46,065 nt of DNA from Rhabdothermincola_A sp041688815 (GTDB taxonomy: Bacteria; Actinomycetota; Acidimicrobiia; Acidimicrobiales; Acidimicrobilacustridaceae), in NCBI GenBank assembly GCA_041688815.1, contig JBDNHK010000090.1, positions 1 to 46,065 of the forward strand, given 5' to 3'. Shown one piece after another: positions 30,601-37,952 of the stretch. Position 1 is the first letter of the stretch, and every line of letters begins with the position of its first letter. The translations under genes were made by a program, and so were the position numbers. The notes below the pieces were generated by a model. It saw nothing but the letters and a program-made list of their open reading frames with translations, did not search any database and was not told the DNA's origin.

Positions 30601-32453
30601 GGGCGCGGATCCGGCGGGCCGGCGCGTGGTCGGCGGCCCAGGCCCGACCCGGGCAACTCGACGACGTCGGCTCGGTGATCCTGGCCGTGCTGGTGGTGCT
30701 CGGTGCGCTCGCCGCGGTGCCCGTGCCCGTGGCCGTCGGCGTGGCCGGGGTCGGGGTGGCGCTGCTGTTGCGTCGCGTGCTGTTGGTGTGGCTCGCCGTG
30801 GCGATGTTGGCGTCGTCGCTGGCGGCCTCGGCCTGGGCGGAGATGACCCCACCGGCTCCGGGGCCGTTCGTCGGCACCGTGACCCTGGCCCGCGACCCCG
30901 AGCCCGCGCTGGGGGCGTGGCGGGTCGAGGTCGTGGCCGGCGACCGGCGCTTCGAGGCGTGGGCCCGCGGGCCGGCCGGGGCCCGACTCGCCGACCGGAT
31001 GGCCGGCCAGCAGGTGGAGGTGGTCGGTCGGGTGGAGCCGTTGACGGGAGCTCCCTGGTTGACCGTTCGTCACGTCGTCGGCCGACTCGTGGTCGACGAG
31101 GTGAGGTCTTGGCGCGACGGCGGGCCGCTCTCGCGAGTGGCCAACGGCGTGCGGTCGCTGCTGCGTCGCGGGGCCGAGCCCCTGCCGGCCGACCAGCGGG
31201 CCCTCTACCTGGGGTTCGTACTCGGTGACGACCGAGGTCAGTCCGCGGCAGTGGCCGACGACTTCGACGCCGCCGGTCTGCAACACCTGCTGGTGGTTTC
31301 GGGTCAGAACGTCGCTTTCGTGATGGTGGTGGCCGGTCCGCTGCTGCGTCGCCTCGGGTTGCGGGGACGCCTGGTGGCGACCGCCGCGCTGCTCTTGCTG
31401 TTCGCCACGGTCACGCGCTTCGAACCCTCGGTGCTGCGGGCCACGGTGATGGCCGGTCTGGCCTGCCTGGGTGCCACCATCGGCCGTCCGGCGAGCGGGC
31501 TGCGGGTGCTCTCGTTGGCCGTGGCCGCCCTGGTGGTGGCCGACCCGTTCCTCGTGCACGCGGTGGGCTTTCGTCTCTCGGTGGCGGCGTCGGCCGGGAT
31601 CCTGCTGCTCGCCGCTCCCCTGGCCCGCGCCCTTCCCGGGCCGCGGTTCGTGGTGTTCCCCCTCGCGGTGACCTTGGCCGCCCAGGCGGGGGTGGCCCCG
31701 GTGCTGATCCCCGTGTTCGGCCCCATGCCCGTTGCCGCCATCCCCGCCAACCTGTTGGCCGAGCCGGTGGCCGGGTTGGTGATGATGTGGGGGTGCAGCG
31801 CCGGCCTCGTGGCCGGGGTGTTCGGGGGGCCGGTGGCGGCGGCTTTGCAGTGGCCGACGGGGCTCGGCATCGGCTGGGTCGCGTCGGTCGCGCGGTGGGC
31901 CGGTTCGCTGCCGCTCGGGCGGATCGGGCTCGTGGCGGTGGTGGCGCTCGCCGTCGTCCTCGGTCTGCTCGTGCTCGCCCACCGCCGTGGGCGCGTGGGG
32001 GTGGTGGTCGTGGCCTCGACCGTCGCCGTGGCGACGCTGCTGGCCCCCACGTTGGTGGCCAGCCGGGCCGACCCGGCCTTCGGTCGGCGCACCGTGCCCG
32101 GGGCCGAGGTGTGGCGCACCGACGCGACTGCCGGGGCCGACCCGATGACCGTGGTGGTCGTCGATGCCCCCAGCACGCCGGCGGCGCTGCTGCGGGGCTT
32201 GCGCGAAGCGGGCGTCGAACGGGTGGACCTGCTGGTCGTGCGGTCGGGGGGATCGCGCACCGCCGACACCCTGGCCGTGGTCCGCCAACGGGTCACCGTC
32301 GGCGTGGTGTGGGCGCCGCTCGGGCACCGTGTGCCGGGGGCCACGACACCGGATCAGGGGGAGGTCGTGCTGGCCGGTCTGCGTCTCGACGTGTCGGCGG
32401 TGTCGCCCCGCATCGACCTGGCGCTGACGCTGGAGGGTGACGCTGGAGGGTGA
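30597..32453 (+). CDS. comEC: ComEC/Rec2-family DNA translocation channel with degenerate C-terminal domain
   Basis: This 618-residue polytopic protein has N-terminal transmembrane helices, a DUF4131/OB-like region (~80-160), and the ComEC core (~190-480) with the family motif LVVSGQNVAFV and about eight helices. The C-terminal ~110 residues align in position with the metallo-beta-lactamase-like nuclease domain, but the HxHxDH metal motif is absent: the site reads LLVVRSGGSRTADT. The domain is also short. The last residues are altered by a 13-bp tandem duplication that moves the stop upstream. It forms an operon with comEA. Confidence 0.9.
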   Translation: MRARIRRAGAWSAAQARPGQLDDVGSVILAVLVVLGALAAVPVPVAVGVAGVGVALLLRRVLLVWLAVAMLASSLAASAWAEMTPPAPGPFVGTVTLARDPEPALGAWRVEVVAGDRRFEAWARGPAGARLADRMAGQQVEVVGRVEPLTGAPWLTVRHVVGRLVVDEVRSWRDGGPLSRVANGVRSLLRRGAEPLPADQRALYLGFVLGDDRGQSAAVADDFDAAGLQHLLVVSGQNVAFVMVVAGPLLRRLGLRGRLVATAALLLLFATVTRFEPSVLRATVMAGLACLGATIGRPASGLRVLSLAVAALVVADPFLVHAVGFRLSVAASAGILLLAAPLARALPGPRFVVFPLAVTLAAQAGVAPVLIPVFGPMPVAAIPANLLAEPVAGLVMMWGCSAGLVAGVFGGPVAAALQWPTGLGIGWVASVARWAGSLPLGRIGLVAVVALAVVLGLLVLAHRRGRVGVVVVASTVAVATLLAPTLVASRADPAFGRRTVPGAEVWRTDATAGADPMTVVVVDAPSTPAALLRGLREAGVERVDLLVVRSGGSRTADTLAVVRQRVTVGVVWAPLGHRVPGATTPDQGEVVLAGLRLDVSAVSPRIDLALTLEGDAGG

Positions 32454-32454
32454 C
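32426..32454 (+). repeat. 13-bp tandem duplication at the comEC 3' end
   Basis: GACGCTGGAGGGT occurs at 32426-32438 and again at 32439-32451, followed by GAC. Because 13 is not a multiple of 3, the second copy is read in another frame and creates the TGA at 32451-32453. Confidence 0.85.
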
Positions 32455-32502
32455 ACCGACCGGGAGGCCCGGTCCGAGGGCGAGGCTGTCGCGGCTCGGA
32501 AG

Positions 32503-32508
32503 TAGGGT
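32503..32508 (+). promoter_or_regulatory. folP2-like gene -10 element, leaderless
   Basis: TAGGGT ends 8 nt before the GTG at 32517. Confidence 0.55.
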
Positions 32509-32516
32509 CCGTCGGC

Positions 32517-33347
32517 GTGTACCTCGACCTCGGTTCGACCCGCTTCGACATCACGCACCGGGCCGTGGTCATGGGTATCTTGAACCGGACCCCCGATTCG
32601 TTCTACGACCAGGGCGCCTACTACGAGTTCGACGCCTTCCTGCGCAAGGCCGAGCAGCTCGTCGACGACGGCGCCGACTTCCTCGACGTCGGCGGGGTGA
32701 AGGCCGGGCCGGGCGAGGAGGTCACCGAAGCCCAGGAGCTCGACCGGGTCGTGCCCGCCGTCGAAGCCCTTCGAGCACGATTCGAGCTGCCCCTGTCGGT
32801 CGACACGTGGCGGTCCTCGGTGGCCCGGGCCTGCTTCGCGGCCGGGGCCGTGGTCGGCAACGACATCAGCGGCTTCGCCGACCCCGACTACCTCGACGTG
32901 TGCGCGACCGCGGGGGCGTCGGTGGTGGCCACCCACATCCGCCTGGCGCCCCGCGTGCCCGACCCCGACCCGCAGTACGACGATCTGGTGGGTGAGGTGT
33001 GCTCGTACCTGGCCGACCGGGCGGCGCGGGCCCGTGCCGCCGGCATCCCCGCCGAACGCATCATGGTCGACGCCGGCCTCGACCTCGGCAAGAGCGAAGC
33101 ACAGTCGGTGGTGCTGCTGCGCTCGTCGGACCGGCTGGCCGAGCTCGGGTACCCCGTGTTCCTCTCGGCGTCCAACAAGCGTTTCCTCTGGACGCTGCTC
33201 GAAGTCGACCGGTCCGAGGCCCAGATGGGCACGATGGCCGCCCACGCCCTCGGTATCGCCCTCGGGTGTCGGGTGCTGCGGTCCCACGACGCCCGCAATG
33301 CTCGCCGGGTGGCCGACACCATGGCGGCGGTGCTGGCGGCCGCATGA
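32517..33347 (+). CDS. Dihydropteroate synthase homologue, FolP2-like
   Basis: This 276-residue TIM-barrel protein is of the pterin-binding family. The first motif reads ILNRTPDSFYD (N23, residues 21-31) where true DHPS has NVTPDSF. The DIGGESTRPG loop is replaced by DVGGVKAGPG (residues 57-66), and SVDTWR replaces the usual IDT segment. These changes match the mycobacterial FolP2 paralogue, which to my knowledge was reported to lack DHPS activity. The pterin-site K near LSASNK is retained. It is therefore probably not the folate enzyme; the substrate is unknown. It overlaps holA by 4 bp. GTG start set by the -10 element. Confidence 0.85.
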   Translation: MYLDLGSTRFDITHRAVVMGILNRTPDSFYDQGAYYEFDAFLRKAEQLVDDGADFLDVGGVKAGPGEEVTEAQELDRVVPAVEALRARFELPLSVDTWRSSVARACFAAGAVVGNDISGFADPDYLDVCATAGASVVATHIRLAPRVPDPDPQYDDLVGEVCSYLADRAARARAAGIPAERIMVDAGLDLGKSEAQSVVLLRSSDRLAELGYPVFLSASNKRFLWTLLEVDRSEAQMGTMAAHALGIALGCRVLRSHDARNARRVADTMAAVLAAA

Positions 33348-34411
33348 TCGTCGACCTCGCCCTCCCCGTCTATCTGGTGAAGGGGGCCGACGAGGTGCTG
33401 CTGAGCGAGGCCGTGGCCGGTTTGGTGCGGGCGCTGGTCGGCGATGGCGACCGGTCGTTGATGGTCGAGGAGCTCACGGCCGACACCTACGAGGCCTCGG
33501 GATCGGGGTCGGGTGCGCTCGAGATCGCCCCGCTCGTCGACGCCTCCCAGACCCCACCCTTCCTGACCGACCGTCGCGTGGTGGTGGGTCGCCACGTCGC
33601 GGTCTTCACCACCAAGGACGCGGTGGCTCCGCTGGTGGCGTACCTGACCGACCCGCTGGCCAGCACGGCGCTGGTGCTGGTGTGGGAGAAGGACAACCGT
33701 CCGAACAAGCAGGGAAAGCTCGGCGTGGTGCCCCGCAGCCTCGGCGACGCGGTGGCGGCGGCGGGGGGCGTGGTGGTCGACACCGCGCCCGGCAGCGGCA
33801 AGGGCCGCGCCACCTGGGTCGACGATCAGCTCGCCGCGGCCGGGGTCACCCTCGACGGCGGCGCCCGTGCCGCGCTGGTGAACCACGTGGGCGACGCCGC
33901 CGGCCGCCTGCCCGGTCTGCTGTCCACCTTCGAGGGCGTGTTCGGCGAGGGGGCCCGGCTCAACGCCGCCGACATCGAGCCCTACCTCGGCGAGGCCGGT
34001 GACGTGGCCCCGTGGGACCTCACCGACGCCATCGACGCCGGCGACGTGCCTCTGGCCCTCGAGCGGCTCCAGCGGATGCTGAGCGGTGGGAGCCGGCACC
34101 CCTTGCAGGTGATGGCCACACTCACCAACCACTACCTGCGCATGTTGCGCCTCGACGACCCCGACGTGAGGGGCGAGAAGGCCGCCGCCGAGGTCCTCGG
34201 CATCAAGGGCAAGGCCAGCACGTTCCTGGCCAAGAAGGCCCTGACCGGGGCGCAGCGGCTGGGCTCGGATCGCCTGGCCGACCTGGCTGCGCTTCTGGCT
34301 CAGGCCGATCTCGACCTGCACGGGGCCAAGCACTGGCCGCCCGAACTGGTCGTCGAGGTGCTCGTGGCCCGCCTGGCCGGCCGCAGCCGGGCCGCGGCGG
34401 CCCGACGCTGA
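33344..34411 (+). CDS. holA: DNA polymerase III delta subunit
   Basis: This 355-residue protein of the HolA family is part of the clamp loader that opens the beta sliding clamp. The N-terminus VYLVKGADEVLLSEA and the domain with LVLVWEKDN are typical, as is the C-terminal helical collar (HPLQVMATLTNHYLRMLRL). It starts with the ATG overlapping the folP2-like stop (ATGA). It is followed by rpsT on the opposite strand, the usual holA/rpsT convergent arrangement. The pair is separated by two strong hairpins. Confidence 0.93.
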   Translation: MIVDLALPVYLVKGADEVLLSEAVAGLVRALVGDGDRSLMVEELTADTYEASGSGSGALEIAPLVDASQTPPFLTDRRVVVGRHVAVFTTKDAVAPLVAYLTDPLASTALVLVWEKDNRPNKQGKLGVVPRSLGDAVAAAGGVVVDTAPGSGKGRATWVDDQLAAAGVTLDGGARAALVNHVGDAAGRLPGLLSTFEGVFGEGARLNAADIEPYLGEAGDVAPWDLTDAIDAGDVPLALERLQRMLSGGSRHPLQVMATLTNHYLRMLRLDDPDVRGEKAAAEVLGIKGKASTFLAKKALTGAQRLGSDRLADLAALLAQADLDLHGAKHWPPELVVEVLVARLAGRSRAAAARR

Positions 34412-34445
34412 CGGCGCCGCCTTTCGACGGACGTCCGGACGCGAG

Positions 34446-34471
34446 ACGACCGGGGTCGATGCCCCGGTCGT
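34446..34471. terminator. Bidirectional terminator hairpin, 10-bp perfect stem
   Basis: ACGACCGGGG (34446-34455), loop TCGATG and CCCCGGTCGT (34462-34471) form a perfect 10-bp stem between convergent holA and rpsT. It has no U-tract. Confidence 0.65.
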
Positions 34472-34490
34472 GGCGGTGGGGAGTTCGGAT

Positions 34491-34509
34491 CGGCCGCCAG
34501 TGGCGGCCG
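34491..34509. terminator. Terminator hairpin after rpsT, 8-bp perfect stem
   Basis: CGGCCGCC (34491-34498), loop AGT and GGCGGCCG (34502-34509) lie 4 nt after the rpsT stop on the minus strand. The stem is GC-rich with no U-tract. Confidence 0.6.
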
Positions 34510-34513
34510 TCGG

Positions 34514-34783
34514 TCACTCGGCGGCGAGAAGGGCGCTGACCCGCTTCACCAGGCGGCTCTTGCGCCGGGCGGCCTGGTTCTTGTGGATGATGCCCTTGCT
34601 GGCGGCCTTGTCGATGCGCTTGAGGGCTTCCTGCAGCGCCTCGACGGAGTCGTCGGTTCCCTGCTCGGCGGTCGTCACGGCCCGCTTGGTACGCGTCTTG
34701 AGTTCGGAGCGCACGGCCTTGTTGCGAATGCGTAGGCGCTCGTTCTGCCTGTTGCGCTTGATCTGGCTCTTGATGTTGGCCAC
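34514..34783 (-). CDS. rpsT: 30S ribosomal protein S20
   Basis: This 89-residue basic helical protein begins ANIKSQIKRNRQNERLR and contains KAASKGIIHKNQAARRKSRL, the S20 signature. It binds 16S rRNA. The start is GTG at 34783, preceded by GAAGGT at 6-nt spacing. S20 uses a rare start codon in other bacteria too, where its synthesis is feedback controlled. Its ~80-nt leader contains a GC hairpin. Confidence 0.96.
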   Translation of the reverse strand: MANIKSQIKRNRQNERLRIRNKAVRSELKTRTKRAVTTAEQGTDDSVEALQEALKRIDKAASKGIIHKNQAARRKSRLVKRVSALLAAE

Positions 34784-34836
34784 GTCGAGACCTTCGTCGT
34801 TCGTTCGGGGGAGTCGTACAAGGGGGGATCGGAGGC

Positions 34837-34898
34837 GTCCGGGCGCGGGGCGCCGGACACGAAACGACGATGATAGCGGCCGGGGCCTCTCACGTCAC
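34837..34898 (-). promoter_or_regulatory. rpsT promoter and leader hairpin
   Basis: On the minus strand, -35 GTGACG (34898-34893) and -10 TATCAT (34875-34870) are 17 nt apart. The leader of ~80 nt carries a GTCCGG/CCGGAC hairpin (34858-34837). The hairpin could take part in S20 autoregulation. Confidence 0.55.
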
Positions 34899-34914
34899 AC
34901 CCGGGGGTGCCCGG

Positions 34915-34920
34915 TAGGCT
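34915..34920 (+). promoter_or_regulatory. Candidate lepA -10 element
   Basis: TAGGCT lies 67 nt upstream of the lepA TTG and back to back with the rpsT promoter. It would give a leader of about 60 nt. Confidence 0.35.
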
Positions 34921-34987
34921 CGCCACCGGGGCACGCCCTCGCCGGGCGCCCCGCCCCCGTCACGTTCGAAGGATCGCCGGTTCTCTG

Positions 34988-36772
34988 TTGGCCACGCTCG
35001 ACCGCTTCCGCAACGTCTGCATCATCGCCCACATCGACCACGGCAAGTCCACCCTGGCGGACCGCCTGCTCGAGCTGTGCGGGGCCGTCGACCCCCGCGA
35101 CATGCGGGCGCAGTACCTCGACTCGATGGACATCGAGCGCGAGCGGGGCATCACCATCAAGTTGCAGAGCGTGCGCCTCGACCACCGCGACCACGTCGTC
35201 CACATGATCGACACGCCGGGCCACGTCGACTTCGGCTACGAGGTGAGCCGATCGCTGGCGGCCTGTGAGGGGGCGATCCTGCTGGTCGACGCCGCCCAGG
35301 GCATCGAGGCCCAGACGCTGGCCAACTGCTACCTGGCCCTCGAGCACGACCTCGAGATCGTCGCCGCCCTCAACAAGATCGACCTCCCCGCCGCCGACCC
35401 CGACCGCTACGCGGCCGAGATCGAGAAGGTGCTCGGCATCCCTGCCCACGAGATCCTGCGGATCAGCGCCAAGACCGGTGAGGGAGTCGAGGCTCTGCTC
35501 GACGCAGTCGTCGAACGGGTGCCCGCCCCCGAAGGCGACCCCGACGCCCCGTTGCAGGCCCTCATCTTCGACTCCCACTTCGACCAGTACCGCGGTGTGG
35601 TGTCGTCGGTGCGGGTGATGAACGGCCAGCTCGCGACCGGCAGCCGGTTGCTGTTCGTGCAGGCCGGAGCAGTGCACGACGCCGACGAGGTGGGCGTGCG
35701 CACCCCTGATCCCACCCCCCGGCCGGGGCTCGGCGCCGGTGAGGTGGGGTACCTGATCGCCGGCATCAAGGACGTGGGCGAGGCTCGCTCCGGGGAGACG
35801 GTGACCACGCTGGTGGCCCCCGGCCCTGCGCTCGAGGGCTACGACGAGCCCAAGCCGATGGTGTTCTGCGGCCTCTACCCGATCGACGGCGACGAGTTCA
35901 CCGCGCTGCGCGAGGCGCTCGAGAAGCTGCGGCTCAATGACTCGTCGTACACGTTCCAGCCCGAGAGCTCGGGCGCGCTGGGCTTCGGGTTCCGCTGCGG
36001 CTTCCTGGGGCTCTTGCACATGGAGATCATCCGCGAGCGACTCGAGCGCGAGTTCAACCTGTCGCTCATCGCCACCGCCCCGTCGGTGCAGTACATCGTG
36101 CACAAGATCAGCGGCGAGACCATCACCATCGACAACCCGAGCGAACTGCCACCAGCCGTCGAGGTCGACCACATCGAGGAGCCGTTCCTCACCACCACGA
36201 TCCTCACGCCCACTGCCTACACGGGCACGTTGATGGAGCTGTGTCAGGGGCGGCGCGGCGAGCTGGTGAAGCTCGAGTACCTGTCGCCGGAGCGCATGGA
36301 GCTGGTGTACGAGACCCCGCTGGCCGAGGTGGTCACCGACTTCTTCGACCAGATGAAGAGCCGCACCCAGGGTTACGCCAGCCTCGACTACGAGCCCTCC
36401 GCCTATCGGGCGTCGAACCTGGTGAAGGTCGACATCCTCCTCAACGCCGTTCCCGTCGACGCCTTCAGCATGATCGTGCACAAGGACAAGGCCTACGGCT
36501 ACGGGCTGCGGATGACCGAGAAGCTGAAGGAGCTGATCCCTCGCCAGCTCTTCGACGTGCCCATCCAGGCGGCCATCGGCGGTCGGATCATCGCCCGCGA
36601 GACGGTCAAGGCCAAACGCAAGGACGTGCTGGCCAAGTGCTACGGCGGCGACATCAGCCGCAAGCGCAAGCTGCTCGAGAAGCAGAAGGCGGGCAAGAAG
36701 CGGATGAAGAACATCGGGCGCGTCGAGGTGCCCCAGGAAGCCTTCGTCTCCGCCCTGCGCCTCGAGGACTGA
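34988..36772 (+). CDS. lepA: Elongation factor 4 (LepA)
   Basis: This 594-residue translational GTPase acts on stalled or pre-translocation ribosomes. It has G1 AHIDHGKST, G3 DTPGHVDF and G4 NKID. Domains II and III and the LepA-specific C-terminus (YGYGLRMTEKLKELIPRQ, KRKLLEKQKAGKKRMK) are complete. The start is the TTG at 34988 giving MATLDRFRN, which matches the family N-terminus; no ATG or GTG in frame lies between it and GTG 34907. GAAGGA at 34968-34973 is a rather distant ribosome binding site. Confidence 0.96.
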   Translation: MATLDRFRNVCIIAHIDHGKSTLADRLLELCGAVDPRDMRAQYLDSMDIERERGITIKLQSVRLDHRDHVVHMIDTPGHVDFGYEVSRSLAACEGAILLVDAAQGIEAQTLANCYLALEHDLEIVAALNKIDLPAADPDRYAAEIEKVLGIPAHEILRISAKTGEGVEALLDAVVERVPAPEGDPDAPLQALIFDSHFDQYRGVVSSVRVMNGQLATGSRLLFVQAGAVHDADEVGVRTPDPTPRPGLGAGEVGYLIAGIKDVGEARSGETVTTLVAPGPALEGYDEPKPMVFCGLYPIDGDEFTALREALEKLRLNDSSYTFQPESSGALGFGFRCGFLGLLHMEIIRERLEREFNLSLIATAPSVQYIVHKISGETITIDNPSELPPAVEVDHIEEPFLTTTILTPTAYTGTLMELCQGRRGELVKLEYLSPERMELVYETPLAEVVTDFFDQMKSRTQGYASLDYEPSAYRASNLVKVDILLNAVPVDAFSMIVHKDKAYGYGLRMTEKLKELIPRQLFDVPIQAAIGGRIIARETVKAKRKDVLAKCYGGDISRKRKLLEKQKAGKKRMKNIGRVEVPQEAFVSALRLED

Positions 36773-36806
36773 CCGGGCGCGCCGCGCTCCGCCGCCTCAC
36801 CGCCGG

Positions 36807-36833
36807 CTGGCACTCGCGGCCTGGGTCTGCTGC
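36807..36833 (+). promoter_or_regulatory. Degenerate CIRCE-like element before hrcA
   Basis: CTGGCACTC, nine bases, then GTCTGCTGC matches the CIRCE pattern (TTAGCACTC-N9-GAGTGCTAA) at 7/9 and 5/9 positions, with exactly the right spacing. It lies over the predicted -35 of the hrcA promoter. Confidence 0.35.
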
Positions 36834-36850
36834 CGACCGGAACCGACCGA

Positions 36851-36856
36851 TACCAT
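36851..36856 (+). promoter_or_regulatory. Candidate hrcA -10 element
   Basis: TACCAT predicts a leader of about 48 nt before the hrcA ATG at 36911. Confidence 0.4.
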
Positions 36857-36910
36857 GCCAGCACGTCTGACCGGCCGGTCGGACGTTCCGACGCCACCCC
36901 ACGGATCCTC

Positions 36911-37942
36911 ATGCTCGACGATCGCAAGGCCACCGTCCTGCGGGCGGTGGTCACGGAGTACATCGAGACCGCCCAGCCGGTGGGGTCGAGCCACGTGGCT
37001 CAGGCCCCCGAGGTGAACGTCTCGTCGGCGACCGTGCGCAACGACATGGCCGCGCTCGAGGCCGAGGGCTACCTGGCCCAGCCCCACACCAGTGCCGGGC
37101 GGGTGCCCACCGAGAAGGGCTACCGCTTCTTCGTCGACCAGCTCGGCGGTCCGGGCCGGCTCGGGGTGAACGAGAGCCAGCAGGTGCGTTCGTTCTTCTC
37201 GCGCACCCACGGCGAGCTGGAAGAGATGCTCTCCGACACCACCCGGTTGCTGTCCCAGCTCACCCGCTATGCCGCCGTGGTCGTGGGCCCTCCTCACGAG
37301 GTGGCCACCATCAAGTCGGTACAGCTGGTGTCGCTCGCCCCTCGGGTGGTGCTGGCCGTGTTGGTCCTGTCCAACGGGGCCATCGAGAAGCACACGGTCG
37401 ATCCCGGCGACGGGGTGGACGAGCTGAGCGTCGGCGCGGCCAGCGTCCGGCTGGGCTCCATGCTCGTGGGTCACTCGTTGGCCGCCGCCGCCGCCGCGTC
37501 GCTCGATCTCGACCCGGCCGGGCGTGACGAGGGTGCAGGGCCGGCGGCGGGTGTCGATCGGGTGGTGCGGGCCGCGCTCGCCGAGCTGCGGGGCGAACAC
37601 CGCCATGATGACCAAGTGTTCATCGGTGGCACCTCCGACATGGCCGCGGCGTTCGACGCGGTGGGCACGGTCAGCGAGATCCTCCGGATCCTCGAACAGC
37701 AGCTCGTGGTGGTGAGCCTGCTCGAGGACGTGCTCGAACGGGGCCTGTCGGTGGCCATCGGCACCGAGACCGGCAACGAGGCGCTGGCCGACTGCTCCCT
37801 CGTCGTCGCGCCCTACGTCGTCGACGGCGAGACCGCCGGTTCGATCGGGGTGCTCGGCCCCACCCGCATGCACTACTCCCAGGCGCTGGCCGCGGTCGCG
37901 GTGGTCAGCCACCGCCTCGGTCGGCGCCTCAGCGAGGGCTGA
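36911..37942 (+). CDS. hrcA: Heat-inducible transcription repressor HrcA
   Basis: This 343-residue repressor of CIRCE-controlled chaperone genes has an N-terminal winged helix (~1-75, EVNVSSATVRNDMAALEAEGYL and HTSAGRVPTEKGYRFFVD). A GAF-like dimerisation region and the C-terminal IGVLGPTRMHYSQALAAV follow. Length is normal. It is 10 bp upstream of dnaJ. A CIRCE-like sequence overlaps its own promoter, consistent with autoregulation. Confidence 0.95.
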   Translation: MLDDRKATVLRAVVTEYIETAQPVGSSHVAQAPEVNVSSATVRNDMAALEAEGYLAQPHTSAGRVPTEKGYRFFVDQLGGPGRLGVNESQQVRSFFSRTHGELEEMLSDTTRLLSQLTRYAAVVVGPPHEVATIKSVQLVSLAPRVVLAVLVLSNGAIEKHTVDPGDGVDELSVGAASVRLGSMLVGHSLAAAAAASLDLDPAGRDEGAGPAAGVDRVVRAALAELRGEHRHDDQVFIGGTSDMAAAFDAVGTVSEILRILEQQLVVVSLLEDVLERGLSVAIGTETGNEALADCSLVVAPYVVDGETAGSIGVLGPTRMHYSQALAAVAVVSHRLGRRLSEG

Positions 37943-37952
37943 ACCCGCACCC

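Noticed and set aside
30294..33287. 997-residue antisense open frame across comEA, comEC and the folP2-like gene
   Set aside because: The His/Gly/Arg/Gln-rich sequence has no recognisable domain, which is typical of the antisense of high-GC genes. All three sense genes are clear.
34784..34898. Riboswitch in the rpsT leader
   Set aside because: Only one GC hairpin is visible, with no conserved aptamer motif that I recognise. Feedback by S20 is enough to explain a leader.
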